Assembly (NCBI GenBank): GCA_002749535.1
Contig: MZZL01000380.1
Coordinates: 620,001-684,000, forward strand
DNA length: 64,000 bases
Direction of reading: 5' to 3'
From: Apophysomyces variabilis
Taxonomy: Eukaryota; Mucoromycota; Mucoromycetes; Mucorales; Mucoraceae
This document shows, piece after piece, positions 22,859-34,824 of the stretch (positions are counted from its first letter, which is position 1; each line of letters starts with the position of its first letter). The notes below the pieces were generated by a model. The model ran no database searches. It had not been told where the DNA came from and saw nothing but the letters and a program-made list of their open reading frames with translations. The translations under genes were made by a program, and so were the position numbers.

Positions 22859-23488
22859 AAGAGTGTATGTATGTATGTTGTCTCTTCCTTTTCATCGTTG
22901 GTTGCTTTTTACTTTCTTCTCTGTAAATGACGTCGTGCTAACCTGTATACACTTTCCTTCTCTCTTGTCTCTCTTTCTCTCTTTTTTCTTTGTGGAACGT
23001 CCCCTTCTTTCTCTCTTTTTCACCTGTCGCTCCGATTTTTTCGTGCATTCCGCCGGTCTTTTCACACATAATCTTTACCCTTTTGCCTTTTTCTTTTCTT
23101 CTTCTTCTTTTCTCTTGTCTTTTCTTTTCTATTTTTCCAGACTCGAGTTATTTTGTATATATAATATATACTCTGTTCCCTATATCTCTCTCTTTTTATA
23201 TATATATTCTCTCTTTCGCCTTATCCCTCTCTTTCAAGGTACGTCTGACAGGGTAAAAAAAAAACACGGAGTACCGGCTGACTTGGTTCCGCAGGAAAGG
23301 TCTTCCTTTTTATTTTTTTGTCGTTGTTTTCTACTCTGTTTTGGGTAGTCTGAACAGCCTCATCAAAACTTCTTGCACAATCACCTTTGTACAGAGTCAC
23401 AACCCTTGCTTGGTAACATCGCCATTCTCTCTCCACCCCTCCACTTTGGTTCCTGCAGACAACAAAACCTGACATCCGAACTTTAGCA
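21818..23488. other. Divergent promoter region between CPA1 and kinesin-1, low complexity
   Basis: About 1.7 kb between two divergently transcribed genes. It is dominated by simple sequence: A/G-rich tracts near 22390-22440 and 22555-22640, and C/T-rich tracts from 22945 to 23240. The open frames found here are by-products of these tracts. The C/T-rich block just upstream of the kinesin ATG is typical of fungal core promoters and leaders. Confidence 0.55.
22827..22864. repeat. Compound (AC)n(AG)n microsatellite
   Basis: A run of AC dinucleotides passes directly into a longer run of AG, about 38 bp in all, in the intergenic region upstream of kinesin-1. It is likely to vary in length between isolates. 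Confidence 0.8.
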
Positions 23489-26400
23489 ATGTCTGGAAAT
23501 AATATCAAGGTCGTCTGTCGCTTCAGACCACAAAACAAGTTGGAAATCAGAGAAGGTGGCGTTCCTATTGTTGAAATTCATGACGAAGGAACCGGCCTAT
23601 CGCTAAAAGTAACTGTCTTTTCCCTTTTTCCTGCCGCTTCTGACTTTTCGTTTCTATATACTTTTGGCTGAGTTGAACTTTTCTTGTTTTAGGGCAAAGA
23701 AGCCAACCAAAACTATTCCTTCGATAAAGTCTTTGGTATGGAAACAAAACAACAAGAGGTTTTCGAATACTCGATCAAATCTATTGTTGATGGTAAATAT
23801 CCTCTTCATAATTACGTTCAACTTCGTCTTCTTTTTTCTTTTGCCCGCTTTTGTCATTTTTTTGGATGCGGAGATAATCCGGAACCTTGACTGACGGTGT
23901 TCCGTAGATGTCGTGGCTGGTTACAACGGTACAGTTTTCGCTTATGGTCAGACCGGTTCCGGTAAAACATTCACGATGATGGTAAGGTATAAAGGTGAAC
24001 TGAGTGATAGTGGTCTTATCATACATCATGTTTTCGCTTATCCGGAATAAAGGGCTCCGACATCGACGACGCCGTGAATAAAGGTATCATTCCCCGAATC
24101 GTTGAACAAATCTTCACAAGTATCGTCATGGCCCCCGCCAACATGGAGTTTACGGTGAAAGTGTCTTACATGGAAATTTACATGGAGAAAGTTCGTGATT
24201 TGTTGAATCGTAAGGCAGAACGCGGTCAAAGAAAAAACGTGAAAAGTTAATCCACGGTTGCAGCAAGCCAGGACAACCTTCCAATTCACGAAGATAAAGC
24301 AAAGGGTGTATATGTCAAAGGTCTTTTAGAAGTATATGTTTCTTCAACAGAAGAAGTGTACGATGTAATGAAAAAAGGTGGAAACAATCGTGTCGTCGCC
24401 TACACCAGTAAGTCTGAGAAATATACCTTTGTTATACTTTACGTTTAATAACAATATCGTAGATATGAATGCTGAAAGTTCTCGAAGTCACTCTATTGTC
24501 TTGATTACTATCACTCAGAAAAATCTGGATACAGGAGCAGCGAAAAGTGGCAAGCTGTACCTTGTCGATCTTGCGGGTTCCGAAAAGGTTAATGTTACTG
24601 AAACATAACAAATTGTATTAACCCCTTTCCACATCAGGTCGGCAAAACAGGTGCATCAGGCCAAACCTTGGAAGAAGCAAAAAAAATCAATAAATCTCTC
24701 ACGGCTCTGGGCATGGTTATCAATGCTCTGACAGACGGAAAGGTATGGGATTACGTCAAGGAAAACATTAGAACTAACGATCTTACGCAGTCAAGTCACG
24801 TTCCTTACAGAGACTCTAAACTCACACGTATTCTTCAAGAATCGTTGGGTGGTAACTCCCGCACAACTCTCATCATCAATTGTTCTCCATCATCCTATAA
24901 CGAAACCGAAACTATATCTACATTACGTTTTGGTGCCCGAGCCAAGACTATCAAGAATAAAGCCAAGGTGAACGCAGATCTGTCCCCAGCAGAATTAAAG
25001 GCGCTATTGAAAAAAGTCAAATCCGAAACGGTGTCTTACCGCCAATATATTACTGCACTCGAAGGCGAAGTTCAGATATGGCGATCAGGTGGCAAAGTAC
25101 CCCAAATTCAGTGGGCGTCCATGGATAAGCTCAGCAAGGAAGATTCAGCACCGCCAACATCCCCGCAGACCCCTGTTCCGGCATTCAAATCGCTTGCCGA
25201 TGATTCAAGGCCCGCTACTCCTACCATTGTACTTGAGAAAGATGAGAGAGACGAGTTTATGAAACGCGAAAATGAATTAGTGGATCAGATCGCGGAAAAG
25301 GTCCGAAATTACAACCTCCATTTCTTCTTTACCGATTGCTAACAACATATTAATCATTAGGAAACAGAGTTAGCCAACCGAGAAAAGCAGATCGAAGGGC
25401 TACAAGAAGAGCTTAACTTCTTGAAAGAGCAAGAAAAGACAATCACCAACGAAAATAAAGAAATGGCAACAGAATTAGGTGATGTTAAACTCCAACTACA
25501 AAAAGTATCGTACGAAAGCAAGGAAAGTGCCATTACTGTTGATTCCTTGAAAGAAGCCAATCAAGAATTGATGGTGGAATTGGAAGAGCTGAAGAAGACG
25601 CTTGAGCAGCTTCGCAGTGCCCAGAAAGATCATCTGGATGAGGAAAAATCAAAGAAGAAAGCAGAAAAGATGGCCGAGATGATGGCATCTTTTGATGCAT
25701 CGGTAAACGATTGATACAGGCAAATGTTTTTTATCTCATCCATATCGAAAACTAGGACGAGATCTCAGAGAAGGAGAAGCAAATCCGAGACGCGATACAA
25801 AAACTCGGTCCTGATGCTGCGAGCCCATTATCGGAGGATGAGCTTGTCAAGTTACGACAGGATCTTGCGGAATCCAAAGCTTTACTAGATCAGCATGAGG
25901 TTACGATCAAGAACTTGAACCATGAGAAGGACACGTTGAATGTCAAACGCTCAGATCTAGAGGTCCGTCTCAGCACCTTGGAAGCAGAGTATGAAGAGCT
26001 GTTAGACAAGACCATTGCGGATGAAGAAATGGCAGTGAAGCGTAGCTCTGACATTAAAGATACTATTTCAGAGCTAAAGGTATACTGCATCTGTTGAGAG
26101 ACTCAACCCGTACTGATGCCGTGTGCTAGGGTAAACTTGAGAGTGAATATGCTACTAAGAAGGAAATGCAGCAAAAAGAGATCGAAGAACTCAAGAAAGA
26201 TCTGGAGCTCAAGAATGAAGAACATAGCAAGCTAAGCAACGCTATGGTTGAGCTAAAGATAGCAAATGAGAAGCTTCAGGTAAGAAAAGGAATACGGCTT
26301 AGAGAGTTTGCTTACTCATTGTATCTCGTGACGTAGAGCGCCTTGTCCTCACAACCTAAGACCGCTAATGCTGTTAGCGAAAAGGAAAAGGATCTCGAAA

Positions 26401-27166
26401 AGATGCGAAAGTCGATGGCTGAACAATTGGCCCACTTCGAAATGATGAAGAAGGGATTGATGCGTGATCTGCAGGCTCGGTGCGAGAAAGTCGTCGAACT
26501 GGAGATGTCATTGGAGGAGACCCGAGAACAGTACAATAATGTTCTGAAAGCAAGCAATAACAAGGCCCAGCAGAAAAAGATGGCCTTCTTGGAGAGGAAT
26601 TTAGAACAACTCACAAACGTTCAGAAACAGGTAAAGTGAGACTTTTTCTACGCCGTTTTAAGTAGAAATTGACCATCGCCTTTTATTTCTTAGCTTGTTG
26701 AACAAAATTCTAATCTCAAAAAAGAAGTGGCTCTTGCCGAGCGCAAGCTTATGGCTCGTAATGAACGTATCCAAAGCTTAGAAGGGCTACTCCAGGATGC
26801 TCAAGAGAAATTGCTGAGTCAAAATTCAAAGTAATGAGACAACAACTGCCTAACTGGTCATCGTATGACTAATTAACGGTTGCAATCAATAGATTCGAAG
26901 CACAATTACAAGCCGTCAGAGAACGCTTGGAGCAGGCACGATCACAGAAATCTCAGAGCGCCATGGCAATAAACTTTGGCAGAATTGCTAAACCTCTGAG
27001 AGGTAACGGTGCAATTATTGAAACGTAAGTCCTATTGATGAATAGAAGAAGAGAAAGAAAAAAAGCAATTTTGACGAATGCTAATTGCTGGCAATATAGT
27101 GAGGTTCCAACATCGCCCAGTGAGAAGCGTGACAGCAAGCGTTCATCCTGGCTTCCATTCCGATGA
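23489..27166 (+). CDS. Conventional kinesin (kinesin-1) heavy chain
   Basis: ATG 23489 starts [14 protein letters not shown], the N-terminus of fungal conventional kinesin. The P-loop [12 protein letters not shown] (near 23945) is followed by switch [10 protein letters not shown] (near 24475), switch II DLAGSEK (near 24565), and [20 protein letters not shown] with NCSPSS (near 24800-24890). A neck and a long coiled coil follow across several exons to about 26990. The tail contains GRIAKPLRG, the IAK-type motif by which the tail folds back and inhibits the motor. The last junction leads to SSWLPFR and TGA 27164-27166. The protein moves cargo toward microtubule plus ends, towards the hyphal tip. 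Fungal kinesin-1 works without light chains, and none is encoded nearby. Introns are 45-100 nt. Predicted length is about 930-960 residues, normal for the family. Confidence 0.95.
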
Positions 27167-28390
27167 ACTAGATATATAAATTGTGGATGGGTGCGCTTAT
27201 ATACCCCCACGTGTGTGTTTTTGTTATTCTCTTCTCAATCTGCTTAGTATAAGGTTTTCTCACTCATGATCCTGTTATCGAGAGGATATATACACCAAAA
27301 TTTAATATCCGACGAGTAAAATCGATCTTCCATTTACCCCTGGACGAAAACCCATTGACCGTTTAAAGTACCTTTTGACATATGACATAGCTTTGAATCC
27401 AGATTTTCTAACAGCCCAATTTGTAAGACATACTCTGTCATAAAAAAGCAATGTGCTTCTCGCTTGATACGGTCGCTGTTGTCTGACTACTACTTTTATC
27501 CTCATTTGAGGAATTTCCAACGACCGATACACAGGAGGAATATGTTCAAGGTAGCAGCAGCATTTTAATTATACCAGTCGCTGATATATCTTGAAACAAC
27601 CCAACCTTTCTGCCTACATAGTGGTTTATCCGAATCATACGCTTCTTCGAACTTTGATAATAACGTGGAATTTCTTGGCAAAATACGTTGGAGTTAGCAT
27701 TGTTAAAAGACAAGTCCCATATAATTGTGTCTGTGTAGTTCTGCAGAAATCTGCTAAGCTACTTATCTTATGTACTCATTTACAGTGACCCTTCTTTCTG
27801 CTTTTCACCGATAAATGTGGTTATGTCCTATTTCTATTATGCTGGGTAATGTCTTGTCATTTCCGTACCTTTAACCTTGCCTTTTTTTTCTACAGTACTT
27901 TTTTTGTCCTACATGGGCATAGAACTATTGTACCAAGCATTGTTTCCTCAATGCTAACACAGTGAGATGGGAGTTTAACGCCCGAAAAAAACAGGCATAT
28001 ATACAGCATGTGCCGGAGCAAATGTTCTGCTCCGGTTAATATACCAGTCTATGGGCAGTGCGCCTACATCAAGTTCAACATTTCCCAAAACCGAGTTGAT
28101 GGATGACTCCTCTTGTGGTTATACAATTTGTGTTTTTTTTCCTAGCAAATACGGTATGTCGTTCATTTACCGCTTTTTATTTCTTGCTCCCTGCAAGAAA
28201 TATGCTAGCAACTGCGTGATGGGGGTGAGGAAGTCTTACATGGTCATAGGTCTATGACATTAATTAAACAATTACAGAAAACATCGGTATTTGTGTTCTA
28301 TTAGACTACGTACGTCCTTTTTTTTTACCGGTTTCTTTTAAATAGGACAGCGATGTTTCTCCAACTTATTCCACGAAAACAGGCAGTTTG
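27167..28390. other. Intergenic region, no supported gene
   Basis: About 1.2 kb, AT-rich, with only short open frames (under 80 codons) and no protein motif. The last few hundred bases should hold the promoter of the lyase gene at 28391. A T-rich stretch at about 28317-28328 is the only notable feature. Confidence 0.45.
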
Positions 28391-29494
28391 ATGCATTGTG
28401 TTTTTACCTCTTTTCTTCTTTTTTTACTACTATCTTCCACGACCTGTTTTGCTAGTACCAGCCATTGGAAATTCCCCAATTGGAATCGTTATCAGAAAGG
28501 AGACCAATGGTTAAAAGCCTGGGGTGTGCCTAGCAAACATGGCTGGAGTTGGCCTTGGCATGGCCATGATCATAACAATCATATCATTACCAAAGATCCG
28601 TTATCGAATAGCCAGGTCCTACGCGTTCTTTATCCTTCAAAGTCACGAAACCCAAAAGCCCACCCACAAGGAGGAATCGGATTTTACTCCGAACCCATTC
28701 AACAAGAAAACAAGACCGTCAATTTTGTACAACTGGAATATCAAGTGTATTTTCCAAAAGGGTTCGATTTTGTGAAAGGTAGAAAGGTCGAACCTTTATT
28801 CTCCTTTTCCTTTTTTCTATGAACAAACTGACTGAATTTGAGAACCAAAAATAAATAAAAATAAAATTGATAGGTGGAAAGCTTCCTGGTCTATACGGAG
28901 GGCATAGAGGTTGTTCAGGCGGTTCCGATTCGCAGACATGCTTTTCCACAAGGTAGAAATAAAATTAGACAGTTCTGTACAACATCGAAGGTCGTTTTGA
29001 CTTTTTTCTTTTCTAAATCCTATTTAGGTTTATGTGGCGCGATGATGGCAAAGGTGAATTGTATGCCTACATTCCGGAGTCTGAACAGCGGCATGACCTT
29101 TGCAAAGAAAAGCATGTCATATGTAATTCAAAGTATGGATACAGTTTTGGCCGGGGAAGCTGGACATTTCAGCGAGGTGCTTGGAATAGAATAAGGCAAA
29201 CAATTAGACTGAACACTCCCGGAAAAAAGGATGGCCAAGTGAGTGTCCATGTCAATGGCAAGAAAGTATACCATGCAAAAAGCCTTTCGTTTCGAGAAGA
29301 CGACACAAGCCGAGTAGTGGGGATTTGTAAGTTTTTTCTAGACCAACAGGAAAAGTTATAGCTATTTACACTTAATCCTTCTTAATCAAGTGTTCCAAAC
29401 CTTTTTTGGCGGCTCAAGCTGGTCCTGGAGGACGCCACGTAAACAATACACCTACTACAAAGGCTTCTGGCTAAAAATGACAAAATCCTCTTGA
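28391..29494 (+). CDS. Secreted polysaccharide lyase, PL14-like
   Basis: Four exons joined in frame: 28391 to about 28779, about 28874-28951, about 29029-29326 and about 29390-29494. The first ATG gives a clear signal peptide (MHCVFTSFLLFLLLSSTTCFA). The mature part has the beta-jelly-roll landmarks of fungal PL14-type lyases: GGIGFYSEP, VQLEYQVYFPKGFDFVKGG, LPGLYGGHRGCSGG, CFSTRFMWRDDGKGELYAY, VICNSKYGYSFGRGSW and FFQTFFGGSSWSW. Conserved Cys pairs suggest disulphides. Related enzymes cleave uronic-acid polymers by beta-elimination. Mucoromycota walls are rich in glucuronic-acid polymers, so self-wall remodelling is as likely as feeding; this is inference. Length of about 290 residues is normal. 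The family could alternatively be described under PL20, which shares the fold. Confidence 0.82.
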
Positions 29495-32034
29495 TAGAAG
29501 ATTTTCATGTTATTTTTTTTTTTGTAACAATAGCAACCAACTTTTTTCACCTTATGCTGTCACAATAAATCATTACCATGGAATTGCGAGCGACCAACAA
29601 CAGTAGGACATTTCCTAATTAGGTTTAACAAACAAACGATATCAGAACATAGGCTGCAGTGTTAGTTATAACGCATTTCCGTATGCAAACAGAGGGTACT
29701 GGTTGGACATTGTGGTAGACATGTAAATTTTAGTCTGAAGTGGGTTTGTTCAGAACACGTAAAATAACAGGTATGTAGCACACTTGAGTATAAAAAGGAA
29801 AGCAAGTCTTTGTCTTCTAGTATAGCTTTAACTTGCTATATTAAACAAAATTCTTCGCTAAACTTTGACCATTATCTTACTCATTGCGAGTTTATATTGA
29901 ACCAAAGGCAAAAAAAAAAGCAAATAGACTACTTATTGGTCAGATATTTAAATTTAATACACAGGAAACGCACCTGGCAATTAGAGTATCAATAACTCAT
30001 GCAGACTCGGAGACAGTGACATTGATAAATCTAGCCATAAAAGCTTTCTCAAGAATATAATGTTCGAAAGATCTGTTTCGTCAAAAAATAGATAAAGCTT
30101 ATTACAAATTAACCGATGAAGAAACGTCTTGTCTTACTTTGAACAGAAGCTGATCAATACAAGCGAAATAAGAAGTGTGCTTGGATTAATAAACGTTACA
30201 GAAAAGAGTGTACATGTAAAATAAGAAACGAAACATGGAGAAATCGTCATAAACAACAGACAGGATCAGAGAATTACCCTACCGAGACTTTCAGGTCCCG
30301 CTTTTGCACCCTACTTTAATGCAAGCTAAAAGCGCCTCAAAAAGCTCTTGAGAGAAGCACAGCATTGTTGACCATGGCTACAGACGAAGTGGCATGCACA
30401 TTAAATAAACTGTTTGACGTATGTAAAGGTGAATTTTGACTGATTTTTTTTTGATTTTTCTAAGTGCTTTCTATTTATATGTAGAGGAGCATGAATAGAG
30501 CAAGCAACGACCCGGCTGATGGGCGAGACGATGCTCAAGATGGGCAGTAGTGTCGGTTTATCTGGAGCAAAAGTTAAGTCTATATCCGCCTAATTCCAGG
30601 TTTTGCATACTGGCTACAGTCATTTCACATACGGACATTATTGTCCTGCTTTCACAATATATCCACATTGCAGTGAAATACGCACGTCAAATTTTTATTT
30701 TGCAGATAAAACATGGCTATTAAGTTGCACTTTTGTACTATATATATATATATATGTATTAAAGAATAGGGGAATACTTTGAATAACTGCTCTATAGGCA
30801 CTGGTGTCGTTCGATGCGCTCAGTATCCGTCCAAGACTGCTTCACACAATACTGATCGTACACCTTTAGAATTCGCTTGCATTCATCCATATCGGTGATA
30901 AATTTTGGTAGGTTAGATAAAGAAGTCGGCACGTCAAACTTTTCGAGAAGTAAAAACGGATAAAGTGTTTTCGATTCTAAAGTACAGAGATAAACGTCCA
31001 CACGTGTGCCTTCAAAATATGGTAAGAAAACAGCTAACGGATATCAAGTTTATAAAAAGCTATTGTCCTTATGGACAGTCTGTATACCCAAGGTACATTT
31101 GACTTCACCTCGATCCAATGTATCTTTGCAAAACAAAGACGTTCTCAGAGTTAGTGTTTCGCAAAAGAACGAAGGAACCAGAAACGAGCCGAAAAAGTTG
31201 GTTCGATTTTTTATAAAGGGAACCGAGGAACCAAGGCTATTTTCCCTTGGGACTAATTAGTGGAACTCTGAATTAGATATAGAAGCAACAATCAGCATGG
31301 CGTTGACATTGCTAAAACATCTAGCTGATTACAAACATTTCTGTGGAAATTCGCAATGAGGAAATGCTACGCATTTCACCATATAATGAATCGGTAGAGC
31401 ACAAAACAAAGTCCATCTCGGTTGTTACAGATGACTGAAAACGTTGATCCAATTTTGACATGAGACACTTTTTAAACTGTGACGACCATACTTCGTACAG
31501 AAAATGTTCTCCTTTTAGCATAACTATCTTATATATAAAATTTTCTATTCCTTTATTTTCCTAAAAAAACAGTTTTCTATAGTCTTCGTATATATTCCTC
31601 TTTAATTTGACAAGGTTCGGTTCAGTTCCTTCATGACTATGGCTCGGTTTAGTTCCAGCAAAGAACTGAAAAGAGCCGAACTATGCGGAACCTCTACTTT
31701 TAATATTTTAGAATCTCCCTTATTAGATGCCTTAATCAGATGGCTCTACTCTCTCATAATTTCAGTATTATCAGTCTCTTCCATGAAACAGCAGAAAGAC
31801 AGTAACATATATTTTAAAAACTGTTTATCATGTAAGACATTGTTAAGTTCAAGGCTGCTCGCTCGTTTTCAGTTTCCGCTCATACACCTCTATTACGTAC
31901 ACGGCGTTTCAAATAAATGTTGTGTATAAACATTTCTATCGTGAAAAGTCTGCACATTTCCTGTAATTTGCTCCCAATTTCAATGAATTATTGATGAGAT
32001 TGAAATGTTTTTGCCTGAAACCACTTCAACTGAA
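29495..32034. other. Gene-poor AT-rich region
   Basis: About 2.5 kb without a supported large gene. A (TA)n tract lies near 30739-30756. Short frames at 30792-31001 (minus), 31006-31260 (plus) and 31321-31521 (minus) overlap no motif I recognise. A possible two-exon micro-gene at 30374-30550 is listed separately. The region may be decayed mobile DNA. Confidence 0.4.
30374..30550 (+). CDS. Candidate two-exon micro-gene, 36 residues
   Basis: ATG 30374 sits in an ideal context (ACCATGG). Exon 1 (30374-30418, 15 codons) meets a GTATGT donor, and a 66-nt T-rich intron ends at TATATGTAG. Exon 2 (30485-30550) continues in phase 0 to TAG. The product is MATDEVACTLNKLFD followed by an acidic, Asn/Asp-rich end. 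No family is recognised. Support is only the start context and canonical splice sites, so it could be chance. Confidence 0.25.
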
Positions 32035-32105
32035 GCCGTGATAGTATAGTGGCAGTACATCGCGTTGTGGCCGCGCTGACCCTGGTTCGATTCCAGGTCA
32101 CGGCA
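32035..32105 (+). tRNA. tRNA-His (anticodon GTG)
   Basis: The 7-bp acceptor stem GCCGTGA pairs with TCACGGC, followed by discriminator A. The anticodon stem CGCG/CGCG encloses TTGTGGC, giving anticodon GTG for His. The T arm CCTGG-TTCGATT-CCAGG is perfect. The D arm (GTATAGTGGCAGTAC) is one base shorter than the common form with GGTTAG. There is no intron. A TTTT tract directly after the discriminator is the RNA polymerase III terminator. The internal B box GGTTCGATTCC is intact. Confidence 0.96.
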
Positions 32106-33010
32106 TTTTCATTTTTATATTTTTAGAAAACCTGTCGGAGATAGAATCGGTGCATTAACGCAAACTCTATTTTTACTGGTGTCGTAGTCAGCAGTCTGCA
32201 AGGAACTGGGCTTACTCTTACTCTTCTGCACAACTAACGGGACCAATGATTCACCAAGCCAAAAGACAAACTTTTATTTAAAGGCGTAAAGCGTCTTTTC
32301 ATGATGGTCAATGAAGGCCAACATCACAAAAGAACCGAGCAAATCGAAGGTACAAAATATAACCACGACGAGAGGTCTTGATCCAAAAACGGCAATTCTT
32401 TAAAGGCCTCAGCCTTTACCACAAATGCACAACATCTCCAGGAAGGTCATACTCAGCAATAATCCTACATAATCTTTGTTCGTTTGTTCTACTTCTTTAA
32501 ATGCTCGACCGTCTTGGCATTGTTACAATCAGTTTTAGAAAAAATACAACTATCCATAGGTTTGTTTAGCAATAAAGATCACCGTCCCTTTTATTCTCTA
32601 CTTCTTTTGTTACCCTTGATCCCCAGTAGTTTTGATCTATTCAGGAAGAGAATACCACGTACGACACACGCTTAAGCACGCAAAGAGGTAGGTTTTTTGC
32701 TTCTCTCAGTTTATGTCCAAAAATGTCAAATTTCCAAGAGGTCTTCATCAAACCCTATTTTACATTTTGTTCTTTTCAATCGAGCCTCCCATCTTGAAAA
32801 ATTACTTGATTTAAAGGTATAAAACGATATAAATGTCCATGCGGTCAACGTAGGACAAATATTCATCATATCCGCTCACTTTTGTTTTGGTTCTATTTTT
32901 CACTATCTCTGTCTCATCTTCTGTTGGCCGTTGGATTATCGGCTAAAAAGTGCAGCGACAAGAGCAATAAAATTTTGGTTGTCGTCGCCGTACGCTGAAC
33001 TGCAACATCA
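32106..33010. other. Intergenic region, no supported gene
   Basis: About 900 bp. The beginning holds the Pol III terminator of the tRNA. One 63-codon frame (32484-32675) has no motif. A TATAAAA sequence near 32818 could serve the candidate small gene starting at 33011. Confidence 0.4.
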
Positions 33011-34101
33011 ATGGCTAGGTAAGAACGCAGCAATGATAGAGAATTTACAACGTAATAAAAAAGGCAGATGATAATCTTTTATAGCTAACTAAATATATTC
33101 TTTTCCAGAGCTGACAGTGACAATGACATGGCAATACGGGCCAAGCGTTCTAAGTAAGGAAACAGACCAACAAATTACTAAGCGGTTTCAATCACCCAAG
33201 TCGTGTCTATGTTCACTATCACTGAGATAGTTAGTTTCAAACCACAGCAAGACGAAATTATTTAAAGAAGTGGTTCTCTTTTTTGAACCTAATAAAAAAG
33301 CTTTCAGTGTGTCTGATCCATCCTTGACAGTCTGAGCGCTTTACTTTTCGCGCTTCTTGAACAATACGTTCTTGAAGGTTATCGTCAACTCGTAATGGCT
33401 CCCTTCTTACGCCAGCCTTCACTTTGGCCCAAAACTCTTTTATTGGGTTAAGAAAGGGAGAGTAGAGAGGAAGATAGAGACATTTGTATCCTCTTTCTTC
33501 GACCAACTGCTTAACCTTGACTGGTGTATGGATGGGCGCATTATCCATGACAAGATAATAACCGTTCATTCCGTGGCGATCCAATCTTTTGTGATTGCCT
33601 AATAAACAAAGTTTAAGATATAATAGAAGAAAAGGAGAACATAGCTACATTCAGGGAAAATAAAAGTGGAATATAAGGCAATACAATTGAGCAGAACCGG
33701 GAACCGGATACCATTGCCCTGACAACTTCTGATGCCATAACTGAGAGAAACGGATATGATAGCATCAATGACGAATAGAAACGAACGAAGAGGGTTTATT
33801 TCCTCTATAGATGTTTCATTCTGTTCAAGACCTTCTATCAGACTGAGTCCATTTTTACTCTTGGGAGAATTGTTGTCTTATCTCTGAATTGTTGTCATCC
33901 ATTAGACATCCATTGATTTTCTTATCCATGACTGTGATTTTTTGATTTCAGTTATTACGTACTGTACTATTTAAAAGCGAAGGGACAACACCTTTTCAAT
34001 TCTTTGGCTCTGTTATCCAAAACATCCCCGGTATGTACTTCGCATTGATTATATGTATAGAATGACTGATATCCCTTTTTTGTATCCTTTAGCCTGTATG
34101 A
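33011..34101 (+). CDS. Candidate small spliced gene (46 residues) with a transposon relic in its second intron
   Basis: Four exons can be chained with canonical sites: 33011-33018, 33109-33153, 33952-34030 and 34093-34101. Donors are GTAAGA, GTAAGG and GTATGT. Acceptors end in TTTTCCAG, GATTTCAG and CCTTTAG. Codons split by introns rejoin correctly, and exon 3 is open throughout (YYVLYYLKAKGQHLFNSLAL). The product has a basic, polar start and a hydrophobic, aromatic middle. I do not recognise it. The second intron, about 800 nt against the usual 40-80, contains a DDE transposase fragment on the opposite strand. Short coding length means chance remains possible. Confidence 0.35.
33258..33584 (-). 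pseudogene. Tc1/mariner-type DDE transposase, 3' fragment with lost catalytic Glu
   Basis: A 108-codon frame carries GYYLVMDNAPIHT (second catalytic Asp of the DDE domain) and SPFLNPIKEFW. In this superfamily the motif is normally S-P-x-L-N-P-I-E, the Glu being the third catalytic residue; here it is Lys (AAA). The N-terminal DNA-binding part and the first Asp are missing, and the plus-strand neighbour offers no continuation. The element is therefore a dead 3' fragment. Terminal inverted repeats were not found by eye. Confidence 0.8.
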
Positions 34102-34824
34102 CCTCTGTCCCGAACCACCTTGGTTGTGTGAGTAAGCTCCCTACACTCCACTAGGTAAGTGAAAAAGAAATGTTGTCTGTTTATGCACAGTGTCATTCAT
34201 TATCTTCTGCTTCCAAGTCCTCGCCAGGTGTTGCATCGCTTCAAGTCCTCTACAGTGCGTTACATTTACACCGGCCGCTCATGGAAGCTGTGTCTCTCTC
34301 TCGCCGCCCCCACCGATACAGGTGCGCGGCCAGCCCCTACCATTGGGTAGGATTACCCTTCGGGAGTAACTAAAAAAAGATGTCAAGCTATCCTTCCATT
34401 TACTAACCATGAACATTCTTTTACGCTGCTCGATTGAATTTTGTGTCCACGGAAGGACCAAGTTGAGGTAAGTAGAATATATTTCCCGCATAATCCATTT
34501 ACTAATGACGCATATTTATATCCTTTTAACGCTAATTTGATCCTTGCATGGACGCAAAATTTATTTAGAGTAGCGTAAATAATTGATTAAAGTTTATTGT
34601 TTAAATATATAACCGTGAGTGCTGCGTTCTTAACATGTCCACTCTAGTTCGGTCTCAGAGAAAAAGAAATAAAAAAACCCTTGCGGGCAAAGGGAAAAAA
34701 GGAAAAGGCAAAAAGGTCAGGTTAAGAGGGGAAGAGAACAAAGGAGAGTAAGAAGCAGAAAGAAAAGAAGTCTGGGAAGAGGTCAAAAATCAGGGACAAG
34801 GGAGGGGAGAAAACGAGAACACGT

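Noticed and set aside
22863..23348. 161-codon plus-strand ORF rich in Phe, Ser and Leu
   Set aside because: Translation of a C/T-rich tract; no real protein features.
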